From the NCBI GenBank assembly GCA_902805495.1, contig CADCTH010000559.1, positions 1 to 8,452 of the forward strand: a stretch of DNA of 8,452 nucleotides, given 5' to 3'. Below the pieces are notes generated by a model that worked only from the letters and a program-made list of their open reading frames with translations, made no database searches and was not told where the DNA came from. The position numbers and the translations under genes are program-made. Numbering within the stretch: the stretch's first letter is position 1; every line of letters begins with the position of its first letter. This document shows positions 1 to 6,326 of this stretch, piece after piece. This DNA is from an uncultured Actinomycetospora sp. (GTDB taxonomy: Bacteria > Actinomycetota > Actinomycetes > Mycobacteriales > Pseudonocardiaceae).

Positions 1-2
1 CG

Positions 3-1010
3 CAGGCCCTGCGCCTCGGCCTGGTCGGGCCGCGTCCGGCGGCGCCCCCGGAGGCGATCAAGGTCCGGGGCCGCCGGCACAGCCGTCGCCGCGACCGCGA
101 CGTCATCGCGCACCACTACGACGCCGGCAACGCGTTCTACGCGCTGCTGCTCGACGACTCGATGGCCTACTCGTCGGGCTACTGGACCTCGGAGCAGAGC
201 ACGCTCGCCCAGGCCCAGCACGACAAGCTCGAGCTGATCTGCCGGAAGCTCGATCTCGCGCCGGGCCGGCGCCTGCTCGAAGTCGGGTGCGGCTGGGGCT
301 CCCTCGCCGTCCACGCCGCCCGCGAGCACGGCGCCCGGGTGCGCGCGGTGACGATCTCCCGCGAACAGCGCGACCACGTCAACGCCCGCATCCGCGCCGA
401 GGGCCTCGCCGGGCAGGTCCAGGTCGACCTGCTCGACTACCGCGACGTCGCCGAGCGCATCACCGCCCCCGACGGCCCGTTCGACGCCGTCAGCGCCATC
501 GAGATGGGCGAGCACGTCGGCGAGGAGCACTACCCGGTGTTCGCCGCGACCCTGCACGGCGCCCTGCGCCCCGGTGGGCGGGCGCTCGTCCAGCAGATGT
601 CGCGCGGGGTGAACGCGCCCGGCGGCGGGGCGTTCATCGAGACCTACGTGACCCCGGACATGGTCATGCGCCCGGTCGGCGACACGCTGACCCACCTGGC
701 GCGCACGGGCCTCGAGGTCCGCGACGTGCACGTGATGCGCGAGCACTACGTCCCGACCATCCGCGCCTGGCTCGCCGCCCTGGAGGAGCGCTTCGACGAG
801 GCCGTCGGGCTGGTCGGCGAGCGCGGCGCGCGGATGTGGCGGCTCTACCTCGCCGGCGCCGCGCTGGCGTTCGAGGAGAACCGCATGGGCGTCGACCAGA
901 TCCTGCTCGCCCGCCCCACCGACCGCGGCCGCAGCGGCATGCCCGTCACGCGGGACACCTGGTCGGTGCCGTCGCGCGCGACCACCGCGGTGTCCACCCC
1001 CGCCCCGTGA
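3..1010 (+). CDS. Cfa/UfaA-type SAM-dependent fatty-acyl-phospholipid methyltransferase (5' partial)
   Basis: Class I SAM-dependent methyltransferase of the cyclopropane-fatty-acyl-phospholipid synthase family. Members transfer a methyl(ene) group from SAM to the double bond of an unsaturated acyl chain already in a membrane phospholipid. The frame is open from base 3, so the start lies upstream; the 335 visible residues probably lack roughly the first 80-100. The ATG at 162 is internal, because family motifs precede it (HHYDAGNAFY, visible residues 38-47). Further motifs: SAM-binding EVGCGWG (93-99), TISREQ (118-123), DYRDV (145-149), IEMGEHVG (166-173), FIETYVTPD (211-219), REHYVPTIRAW with the conserved His at 248, and MWRLYL (278-283). 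The active-site Cys of E. coli Cfa (YSCAYW) is Ser here (YSSGYW, Ser58, codon 174-176). I recall actinobacterial second-copy paralogues with the same Ser, but could not check. Its TGA overlaps the GTG of DUF1295, implying translational coupling. Family is secure; exact product (methyl, methylene or cyclopropane) is unknown. Confidence 0.93.
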   Translation, partial: QALRLGLVGPRPAAPPEAIKVRGRRHSRRRDRDVIAHHYDAGNAFYALLLDDSMAYSSGYWTSEQSTLAQAQHDKLELICRKLDLAPGRRLLEVGCGWGSLAVHAAREHGARVRAVTISREQRDHVNARIRAEGLAGQVQVDLLDYRDVAERITAPDGPFDAVSAIEMGEHVGEEHYPVFAATLHGALRPGGRALVQQMSRGVNAPGGGAFIETYVTPDMVMRPVGDTLTHLARTGLEVRDVHVMREHYVPTIRAWLAALEERFDEAVGLVGERGARMWRLYLAGAALAFEENRMGVDQILLARPTDRGRSGMPVTRDTWSVPSRATTAVSTPAP

Positions 1011-1837
1011 CCCCGGCGTTCGACCTCGCCACCCTCGGCCTCCTGGTCGTCGGCGCGGTCGTCACGGTCGTGGTGGTCTTCGCCGTCACCCTCGCCGTGG
1101 CCCGGGCCGCCGGGCAGCACAGCGTCGTCGACGTGGCCTGGGGCCTGGGCTTCGTCGCGGTCGCGGCGGTGGCGTTCGTGGTCACGGGCGTGCTCGGCGT
1201 CGGCGACACCGTCGTCCGCACGACCGTGCTCGCCCTCGTCGCGGTGTGGGGCCTGCGCCTGGCCCTCCACATCGGCCGGCGCAACCACGGGAAGGGGGAG
1301 GACCCGCGCTACGCCGAGATGCTCGGCGACGACCACCCGCCGGGCGCGGTGACGGCGTACGTGATCCGCAAGGTCTACCTGCCGCAGGCGGGCGTCATGC
1401 TCGTCGTGTCGCTGCCGGTGCTCGCGGCGATGGTGCGGGACGCGACGGTGCTGCCGCTCGTCGTCGCCGGCGCGGTGGTGTGGTTCGTGGGGTTCGCGTT
1501 CGAGACCGTCGGCGACGCGCAGCTCGCCGCGTTCAAGGCGGACCCGGCGAACAGGGGCACGGTCCTCGACGCGGGGCTCTGGCGGTACACGCGGCACCCG
1601 AACTACTTCGGCGACGCCTGCGTCTGGTGGGGCGTCCTCGTCGTGTCCGCGGGCCACCCGCTGGCCCTGCCCGGCGTCGTCGCGCCGCTGCTGATGACGT
1701 ACCTGCTGGTGTCGGTGACGGGCAAGGAGCTCACGGAGCGCGCGATGTCGGGGCGCCCGGGGTACGACGAGTACGTGCGCCGCACCTCGGGGTTCCTGCC
1801 ACTGCCCCCGGACAGCCGCCCGGCCCGCGCCACGTGA
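1007..1837 (+). CDS. DUF1295 multipass membrane protein (steroid 5-alpha-reductase / ICMT-like fold)
   Basis: A 276-residue integral membrane protein of the DUF1295 family (COG3752), related to steroid 5-alpha-reductases and isoprenylcysteine methyltransferases. Hydrophobic segments are visible near residues 9-33, 43-62, 70-89, 128-142, 148-165 and 205-238. The diagnostic C-terminal signature GLWRYTRHPNYFGD (190-203) is intact; in the superfamily this region binds the cofactor (NADPH or SAM). It is followed by GKELTERAMSGRPGYDEY (239-256), also typical. The start is the GTG at 1007, whose GTGA overlaps the TGA of the methyltransferase; the same frame upstream is a shadow of that gene. From memory, M. 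tuberculosis Rv0446c next to ufaA1 is the equivalent gene. I infer a reductase-like step on the acyl chain modified by the methyltransferase; the reaction has not been established from sequence. It converges on the peroxiredoxin with 23 bases between the stops, which hold no clear terminator hairpin. Confidence 0.92.
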   Translation: MTPAFDLATLGLLVVGAVVTVVVVFAVTLAVARAAGQHSVVDVAWGLGFVAVAAVAFVVTGVLGVGDTVVRTTVLALVAVWGLRLALHIGRRNHGKGEDPRYAEMLGDDHPPGAVTAYVIRKVYLPQAGVMLVVSLPVLAAMVRDATVLPLVVAGAVVWFVGFAFETVGDAQLAAFKADPANRGTVLDAGLWRYTRHPNYFGDACVWWGVLVVSAGHPLALPGVVAPLLMTYLLVSVTGKELTERAMSGRPGYDEYVRRTSGFLPLPPDSRPARAT

Positions 1838-1860
1838 TCCGCCGCGGGCCGGACGGGGGG

Positions 1861-2322
1861 TCAGGCGCCCTGGCGGGAGCGCAGCAGGGCGAGCGCGTCG
1901 TCGGCGTGCAGGTCGAACTTCATCTCGCTGCCGATGACGCCGAGCACCGTGCGGTCGGTGTCGATGACGAACGTCTTGCGCTTGACCGGCAGTGCCGGCA
2001 GCCACGACCGCTTGGCGCCGAACTGCTTGGCCACGGCGCCGTCCGGGTCGGAGAGCAGCGGGTAGTCGAACCCGTGCGCCGAGGAGAACGTGTGCTGCTT
2101 CTCCACCGAGTCCGCGCTGATGCCGACGCGCTGGGCCCCGACCGCGGCGAACTCACCCGCGAGGTCGCGGAAGTGGCAGCTCTCCTGGGTGCAGCCGCCC
2201 GACGAGGCGAGGGGGTAGAAGAACAGCACCACCGGGCCCTCGGCGAGCAGGGCCGACAGCGACCGGGGGGTCCCGGTGTCGTCGGCGAGCTCGAAGTCGG
2301 GGGCGGTGTCTCCGGCCTTCAT
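1861..2322 (-). CDS. bcpB: BcpB/PrxQ-type thioredoxin-dependent peroxiredoxin
   Basis: A 153-residue atypical 2-Cys peroxiredoxin of the AhpC/TSA superfamily, reducing H2O2 and organic (lipid) hydroperoxides with thioredoxin-type reductants in the cytoplasm. The start MKAGDTAPDFEL matches family N-termini. The active site PLASSGGCTQESCHFRD (37-53) carries peroxidatic Cys44 and the presumed resolving Cys49 in the CxxxxC spacing of PrxQ. The PxxxTxxC signature is met with Ser41 in place of Thr, and the common Pro two before Cys44 is Gly42. VGISADS, FDYPLLSDPDG and KRKTFVIDTD are further family blocks. From memory it resembles M. tuberculosis BcpB (Rv1608c) closely in length and sequence. The start is supported by AAGGA at 2331-2335, 8 bases upstream. 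It is a single gene on the opposite strand between two halves of a lipid-modification locus, divergent from the hydrolase operon. A role in protecting oxidisable lipid products is conceivable, but only by position. Confidence 0.95.
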   Translation of the reverse strand: MKAGDTAPDFELADDTGTPRSLSALLAEGPVVLFFYPLASSGGCTQESCHFRDLAGEFAAVGAQRVGISADSVEKQHTFSSAHGFDYPLLSDPDGAVAKQFGAKRSWLPALPVKRKTFVIDTDRTVLGVIGSEMKFDLHADDALALLRSRQGA

Positions 2323-2330
2323 CAGTCTCG

Positions 2331-2335
2331 TCCTT
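2331..2335 (-). promoter_or_regulatory. Ribosome binding site of the peroxiredoxin gene
   Basis: On the minus strand, AAGGA lies 8 bases before the ATG at 2322. This supports that start over any other candidate and places the leader inside the divergent intergenic region. Confidence 0.7.
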
Positions 2336-2439
2336 CCGGCGGGCGGGGTGGCGCGACGGCGTTCGCCGGGAGGGGGCGAGCGGTTCGACGGGCGCGACGG
2401 CGTCCCGGCTCTCGCGCGCCGAGGAGGCCCGGCGCCCGC

Positions 2440-2443
2440 AGGA
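2440..2443 (+). promoter_or_regulatory. Ribosome binding site of the hydrolase gene
   Basis: AGGA lies 7 bases before the GTG at 2451. It decides the start, since the nearby ATG at 2443 opens only a three-codon frame. Confidence 0.6.
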
Positions 2444-2450
2444 TGGCGCC

Positions 2451-3155
2451 GTGAGCCTGCCGCGACTCGACCGCGTCCGTCCCGCCGCCGGGCGTCCGGT
2501 GACCGGCGCGGTGCTCGTGCTGCACGGCGGGCGCCCCGAGGGGTACGAGGCCGCGGACGGCCTGCGCCTGCCGTACCTGCGCATGGTGCCGTTCGCGCGG
2601 GCGGTGGCCGCGGCCGGCGCGCGTCGCGGGCTCGACGCCGCCCTGCTGCGCTACCGCCACCGCGGCTGGAACGCGCCCGACCTCGACCCGGTGCAGGACG
2701 CGCGCTGGGCCCTGGCGGATCTGCGCCGGCGGCACGGGGACGTCCCCGTCGTGCTCGTCGGGCACTCGATGGGCGGACGGGCCGCCCTGCGCATCGGCGC
2801 CGACGACGGCGTCGCGGGCGTGGCCGCGTTGGCTCCCTGGCTGGAGCGGGGCGAGCCGTGGGCCCACCTCGCCGACCAGACCGTGCTCGTCGCGCACGGC
2901 GACCGCGAGCGGATGACCAGCCCGCAGGCGTCGCGGTGGTTCGCGGGCCGGGTGGCGTCGATCTCCGACCGCGTCGCGCGGTTCGAGGTGCTCGGCGACG
3001 GCCACACCATGCTGCGCCGGGCCCCCGCGTGGCACGACCTGGTCACACGCTTCGCCCTCGGGGCGCTCGGCCTCGAACCGTTCCCCGAGGCCGTCGCGAA
3101 AGCCATGGCAGCTGGGGACCCCGACGGATTGGCGGTCCCCCTGGAGGACCTCTAG
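2451..3155 (+). CDS. Alpha/beta-fold hydrolase (small serine hydrolase)
   Basis: A 234-residue cytoplasmic alpha/beta hydrolase. Visible: the oxyanion-hole strand VLVLHGG (21-27), the nucleophile elbow GHSMGG with Ser106 (104-109), acid candidate Asp151 in VAHGDRERMTS (147-157), and catalytic His185 in LGDGHTML (181-188). The triad is therefore complete and in order. There is no signal peptide or membrane segment and little room for a cap domain, so a small-ester or acyl substrate is plausible; the substrate cannot be read from sequence. The GTG start has AGGA (2440-2443) 7 bases upstream; the ATG at 2443 is out of frame and hits a stop after three codons. It is the first gene of the plus-strand run and lies 22 bases before the FAD oxidoreductase, so co-transcription is likely. 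Its place next to lipid-modifying genes suggests, but does not show, action on acyl or ester substrates. Confidence 0.9.
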   Translation: MSLPRLDRVRPAAGRPVTGAVLVLHGGRPEGYEAADGLRLPYLRMVPFARAVAAAGARRGLDAALLRYRHRGWNAPDLDPVQDARWALADLRRRHGDVPVVLVGHSMGGRAALRIGADDGVAGVAALAPWLERGEPWAHLADQTVLVAHGDRERMTSPQASRWFAGRVASISDRVARFEVLGDGHTMLRRAPAWHDLVTRFALGALGLEPFPEAVAKAMAAGDPDGLAVPLEDL

Positions 3156-3165
3156 CGGTCCGGGC

Positions 3166-3170
3166 AGGAG
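3166..3170 (+). promoter_or_regulatory. Ribosome binding site of the FAD oxidoreductase gene
   Basis: AGGAG lies 7 bases before the GTG at 3178 and falls in the 22-base gap after the hydrolase stop. It supports the GTG start, which puts the FAD-binding glycine motif at the expected N-terminal position. Confidence 0.75.
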
Positions 3171-3177
3171 TCGGGGC

Positions 3178-4437
3178 GTGCGGGAGCGGGTCGCGGTCGT
3201 CGGTGCGGGGGTCTCGGGGCTGACGGCGGCGTACCTGCTGCAGCGCCGCTACGACGTGACGCTGTTCGAGGCCGACGACCGGCTCGGCGGGCACGCCCAC
3301 ACCCACGAGCTCGACACGGTCGCCGTGGACTCCGGCTTCATCGTCCACAACGACGTGACCTACCCCCACCTGCTGCGGCTGTTCGCCGAGCTCGGCGTCG
3401 CGACGCAGGACTCCGAGATGAGCATGAGCGTCCGCGACGAGGCCTCGGGGCTGGAGTACGCCGGCGCGCGGGGGGCGCGGGGACTGTTCGCCCAGCCGCG
3501 CAACCTCGCGAACCCGCGCTACCTGCGGATGCTCGGTGAGGTGCTGCGCTTCCACCGCGCGGCGCGCGCCGTGGTCGACGGGACCTCGGAGCTGGGCGAC
3601 GACGTCACCTTCGGCGCGTTCCTCGACGCCGGCGGGTACTCGCGGTTCTTCGTCGACACCTTCGCCGTGCCTGTGGTCTCGGCCGTCTGGTCGTCGGGCC
3701 CGGAGCTCTCGCGGCGCTACCCGGCGCGCTACCTGTTCACGTTCCTGGCCAATCACGGGCTGCTCGCCGTCGGCGGGTCGCACCGCTGGCGCACGGTCGT
3801 CGGGGGCTCGCGCACCTACGTCGAGCGCGCGGCCAAGGGCCTGACCGCGGTCGAGGTGTCGACGCCGGTGCGGGCGGTGGTGCGCGCGGGTGACGAGGTC
3901 CTCGTCCGCGACGACGCCGACGTCGAGCGCCGCTTCGACCGGGCCGTCGTCGCCACCCACGCCCCCGAGGCGCTGCGCCTGCTCGCCGCGCCGACCCCCG
4001 AGCAGGCCGACGTGCTCGGCGCGTTCCGCTACTCCCGGAACGAGACCTGGCTGCACACCGACACCTCGGTGCTGCCCCGCGCGGCGGGCGCGCGGGCGTC
4101 GTGGAACCTGCTGCGCGTGCCGGGGGAGTCCCGGGTGCTGGTCAGCTACGACATGACGCGGCTGATGCGGCTCGCCCGAGATCCTTCTGGCGGGAGCCCC
4201 GAGACCTACGTCGTGACGCTGAACGCCACCGACCGCGTGGACCCCGCGACGGTCATCGCGCGCATGGACTACGAGCACCCCGAGTACACGCCGGAGTCGG
4301 TCGCGGCGCAGCAGCGGCTGCCGGGGCTCGGCGACGACCGGCTCGCGTTCGCCGGCGCGTACCACGGTTGGGGCTTCCACGAGGACGGCTGCGCCTCGGG
4401 GGTCCGGGCCGCGGCCGCGCTGGGCGTGACCTGGTGA
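3178..4437 (+). CDS. FAD-dependent oxidoreductase, amine-oxidase superfamily (COG2907 type)
   Basis: A 419-residue flavoprotein of the NAD(P)-binding Rossmann / flavin amine oxidase superfamily, of the kind that accompanies DUF1365 and Cfa-type genes. The N-terminal ADP-binding fold is clear: VVGAGVSG (7-14, GxGxxG), Glu31 at the end of beta-2 (TLFEADD) for the adenosine ribose, then RLGGHAHTH (35-43). The C-terminal FAD-contact block is GAYHGWGFHEDGCASG (393-408). Substrate-domain family blocks include DSGFIVHNDVTYPHL, FVDTFAVPVVSAVWS and GGSHRWRTVVGGSRTYV. Relatives in the furan and methyl fatty acid loci act on phospholipid acyl chains, probably in desaturation or oxygenation steps; I infer the same here and cannot assign the exact reaction. 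From memory, M. tuberculosis Rv0449c is the equivalent gene. The GTG start has a good AGGAG. Its stop overlaps the GTG of DUF1365 by 4 bases, so the two are translationally coupled. Confidence 0.94.
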   Translation: MRERVAVVGAGVSGLTAAYLLQRRYDVTLFEADDRLGGHAHTHELDTVAVDSGFIVHNDVTYPHLLRLFAELGVATQDSEMSMSVRDEASGLEYAGARGARGLFAQPRNLANPRYLRMLGEVLRFHRAARAVVDGTSELGDDVTFGAFLDAGGYSRFFVDTFAVPVVSAVWSSGPELSRRYPARYLFTFLANHGLLAVGGSHRWRTVVGGSRTYVERAAKGLTAVEVSTPVRAVVRAGDEVLVRDDADVERRFDRAVVATHAPEALRLLAAPTPEQADVLGAFRYSRNETWLHTDTSVLPRAAGARASWNLLRVPGESRVLVSYDMTRLMRLARDPSGGSPETYVVTLNATDRVDPATVIARMDYEHPEYTPESVAAQQRLPGLGDDRLAFAGAYHGWGFHEDGCASGVRAAAALGVTW

Positions 4438-5219
4438 CGGCCTGGCTGTACGACGCCGAGGTCGGCCACCGCCGCCTCGAACGCATCGACCACGCCTTCA
4501 CCCACCGGCTCTACCTGTGGCTCGTCGACCTCGACGACCTGCCCCGCCTGCCCGTCCCGCTGCGACCGTTCGCCCGCTTCCGCGCCGCGGACCACCTCGG
4601 CGACCCCGCGCGCTCGCTGCGCGAGAACCTCGACGCGTTCCTCGCTGCTCGGGGGATCGCGCGGCCCCACCGGGTGCTGATGCTCGCCCACGCCCGCGTG
4701 CTCGGGCACGTGTTCAACCCACTGACGCTCTACTGGTGCCGGGACGCGGCCGGCGCGCTGGTCGCGGTCGTCGCCGAGGTCCACAACACCTACGGGGGGC
4801 GGCACCACTACCTGCTCGAGGTCGACGGCGAGGGCCGGGCGCGGGTGGACAAGGCGTTCTACGTCTCGCCGTTCTTCGCCGTCGACGGCGAGTACCGCAT
4901 GCGCGTGCCCGAGCCCGGCGAGACCCTCGCCGCCACGGTCGTGCTGCGCCGCGAGGGCGCGACGGCGTTCGTCGCGACCCTGCGCGGCCGGCGCCGCCCG
5001 GCCACCCCGCGCCACGTCCTGCGCGCGCTGCTGCGCCACCCCGCGGTCACCGTGCACGTGGCGGCCGCGATCCGTCGTCGCGGCATCGATCTCTGGGCCC
5101 GCGGTGTGCCCGTCGTCCCGCGGACCGCGACCGACCGGGTCGCCGCAGCGGTCACCAGCTCGTCTCCCTCGGTCAGCGAGCGACACGAGCCGGTGACCGG
5201 GCAGACTCGGGCGCGATGA
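4434..5219 (+). CDS. DUF1365 family protein (COG3496)
   Basis: A 261-residue protein of the DUF1365 family, almost always found beside the COG2907 flavoprotein and a Cfa-type methyltransferase. Family blocks are all present: FTHRLYLWLVDLDDLP (22-37), GHVFNPLTLYWC (91-102), AEVHNTYGGRHHYLL (114-128), DKAFYVSPFF (139-148) and RRRGIDLWARGVPVVPR (214-230). The conserved His, Asn and Tyr residues in these blocks look like an active or metal/cofactor site, but the biochemistry is not established. No clear transmembrane helix is visible. The last ~30 residues (231-261) are Ser/Thr-rich and look like a variable tail. The GTG start at 4434 overlaps the TGA of the flavoprotein gene; the open frame continues upstream only as a shadow. 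The 3' end overlaps the GNAT gene by ATGA (5216-5219). From memory, Rv0448c is the M. tuberculosis equivalent. I infer it works with the flavoprotein on modified acyl chains. Confidence 0.93.
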   Translation: MTAWLYDAEVGHRRLERIDHAFTHRLYLWLVDLDDLPRLPVPLRPFARFRAADHLGDPARSLRENLDAFLAARGIARPHRVLMLAHARVLGHVFNPLTLYWCRDAAGALVAVVAEVHNTYGGRHHYLLEVDGEGRARVDKAFYVSPFFAVDGEYRMRVPEPGETLAATVVLRREGATAFVATLRGRRRPATPRHVLRALLRHPAVTVHVAAAIRRRGIDLWARGVPVVPRTATDRVAAAVTSSSPSVSERHEPVTGQTRAR

Positions 5220-5743
5220 CCGCTCCGCTGACGATCCGCGTCGCCGAGGCCGCCGACGTGGACTCCCTGCTCGCCCTCGTCCACTCCGCGTACCGCGGGC
5301 CGTCCGGCCGGGAGGGCTGGACCTCGGAGGCCGACCTCATCGACGGTCCGCGCACCACGCGGGCCCTGCTCGCCGCGGACGTCGCCGACCCGTCGATAAC
5401 GATCCTCGTCGCGGGCGACCTGCTCGGCTGCGCGGCGGTGACGCTCCCCGCCGGCGGCGACACCGCCTCGTTCGGCCTGTTCGCCGTGCGGCCCGGGGTG
5501 CAGCAGGGCGGGGTGGGGACCGCGCTGCTGCGCGCCGCGGAGGACCACGCCCGCGACCGGGGCGCGCGGACCATGGAGATGTGCGTGATCGACCGGCGCC
5601 CCGAGCTCATCGCCTGGTACGAGCGCCGCGGCTACACCCGCACCGGCGAGACCCGGCCGTTCCCCTACGGCGATGAGGGCGTCGGCGAGCCCCGGGGCGA
5701 CGACTTCAGGTTCGCCGTGCTCACGCGCGATCTGTCAGGCTGA
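5216..5743 (+). CDS. GNAT-family N-acetyltransferase
   Basis: A 175-residue GCN5-related acyl-CoA-dependent N-acyltransferase. Acceptor-side residues AYRGPSGREGWTSEADLIDGPRT (25-47) match a recognisable GNAT subfamily found in bacteria and fungi. Motif A is FGLFAVRPGVQQGGVGTALL (86-105), with the pyrophosphate loop QQGGVG (96-101). Motif B is LIAWYERRGYTRTGE (131-145), whose Tyr residues are typical. The substrate is unknown; a small metabolite, toxin or amino-acid derivative is as likely as a protein. Its ATG sits in the ATGA overlap with DUF1365 and there is no strong Shine-Dalgarno, so expression probably depends on coupling to the upstream gene. The open frame upstream of 5216 overlaps DUF1365 and is not coding. 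The HhH-GPD gene follows 4 bases later. Nothing ties it to the lipid pathway other than position. Confidence 0.92.
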   Translation: MTAPLTIRVAEAADVDSLLALVHSAYRGPSGREGWTSEADLIDGPRTTRALLAADVADPSITILVAGDLLGCAAVTLPAGGDTASFGLFAVRPGVQQGGVGTALLRAAEDHARDRGARTMEMCVIDRRPELIAWYERRGYTRTGETRPFPYGDEGVGEPRGDDFRFAVLTRDLSG

Positions 5744-5747
5744 CCGC

Positions 5748-6326
5748 GTGCCCGACCTGACCCTGGCGCAGGACGCCGACGCCGACGCGGTGCTGAGCGA
5801 CAACCCGCTGGCGCTGCTCATCGGCATGCTGCTCGACCAGCAGTTCCCGATGGAGCGGGCGTTCGCCGCGCTCGCGCTGCTCGCCGAGCGCGTCGGACCG
5901 CTGACCGCCGCGACGCTCGCGGAGTACGACACCGAGGCGCTCGTGGCCGCGTTCACCGGGCCGCCCGCCCTGCACCGCTACCCGCGCTCGATGGCGGAGC
6001 GGGTGCAGGCGATGTGCCGGCTGCTCGTCGCGGACTGGGGTGGCGAGGCCGAGCGCCTGTGGGTCGACGCGTCCAGCGGGCGCGAGGTGCTGGCGAACCT
6101 GCAGTCCCTGCCCGGCTTCGGCAAGCAGAAGGCGCAGATCTTCCTGGCGCTGCTGGGCAAGCAGTGCGGCGTGCGACCCGAGGGCTGGCGCGAGGCCGCG
6201 GGCGCCTACGGCAAGGACGGCTCGCGGCGCTCGATCGCCGACGTCGTCGACCCGGTGACCCTCGGCGAGGTGCGCGAGTTCAAGCAGGCCCAGAAGAAGG
6301 CGGCGAAGCAGGCCGCGAGCTCCTGA
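5748..6326 (+). CDS. Small HhH-GPD family protein (TIGR03252 type)
   Basis: A 192-residue protein with the helix-hairpin-helix/GPD fold of base-excision DNA glycosylases, resembling the uncharacterised actinobacterial TIGR03252 group. The N-terminus (DNPLALLIGMLLDQQFPMERAF, 18-39) corresponds to the first helices of endonuclease III-like enzymes. The hairpin is LPGFGKQKAQIFLALLGKQ (121-139). Compared by eye with endonuclease III (LPGVGRKTA), the Schiff-base Lys position holds Gln127, flanked by Lys126 and Lys128. The usual VDxHV block with its catalytic Asp is absent; GVRPEGW (141-147) lies there instead. There is no C-terminal four-Cys Fe-S cluster (only Cys90 and Cys140). So it may be a monofunctional glycosylase, a lesion-binding protein or something else. 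The C-terminus is Lys/Gln-rich (FKQAQKKAAKQ). Start GTG at 5748, 4 bases after the GNAT stop, with no strong ribosome site; probably translated by coupling. Last gene of the run. Confidence 0.9.
   Translation: MPDLTLAQDADADAVLSDNPLALLIGMLLDQQFPMERAFAALALLAERVGPLTAATLAEYDTEALVAAFTGPPALHRYPRSMAERVQAMCRLLVADWGGEAERLWVDASSGREVLANLQSLPGFGKQKAQIFLALLGKQCGVRPEGWREAAGAYGKDGSRRSIADVVDPVTLGEVREFKQAQKKAAKQAASS

Larger units (their letters stand above)
2323..2450. other. Divergent intergenic region between peroxiredoxin and hydrolase operon
   Basis: This 128-base gap between divergent genes must hold the peroxiredoxin promoter, and the promoter of the downstream five-gene run unless that run is read from further upstream. 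It is almost pure G+C. I find no convincing -35/-10 pair for the housekeeping sigma factor on either strand, no clear operator palindrome and no small ORF with its own ribosome site. Two GTTCG-containing stretches (near 2359 and 2382) are direct rather than inverted, so they are not a LexA-type box. Confidence 0.5.

Noticed and set aside
1835..1840. TGATCC resembling the -35 of RpoE/ChrR-type ECF promoters, attractive because related loci are in that regulon
   Set aside because: It includes the DUF1295 stop codon, points into the 3' end of a convergent gene, and no -10 partner (CGTA-like) lies about 18 bases downstream.
1838..1860. Possible bidirectional terminator between DUF1295 and the peroxiredoxin
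   Set aside because: Only a very short GC palindrome core is present; no stable stem of useful length and no T-run on either strand.
845..2005. A 386-codon minus-strand open frame across the methyltransferase, DUF1295 and peroxiredoxin genes
   Set aside because: Crosses three recognisable genes, one in another frame of the same strand, and is Arg/His/Asp-rich noise.
1246..2454. A 402-codon plus-strand open frame across DUF1295 and the peroxiredoxin
   Set aside because: Overlaps two well-supported genes and has no domain; typical high-GC spurious frame.
3043..4380. A 445-codon minus-strand open frame antisense to the flavoprotein
   Set aside because: Low-complexity Arg/His/Val/Gly composition and no recognisable domain; the plus strand has intact FAD-binding motifs.
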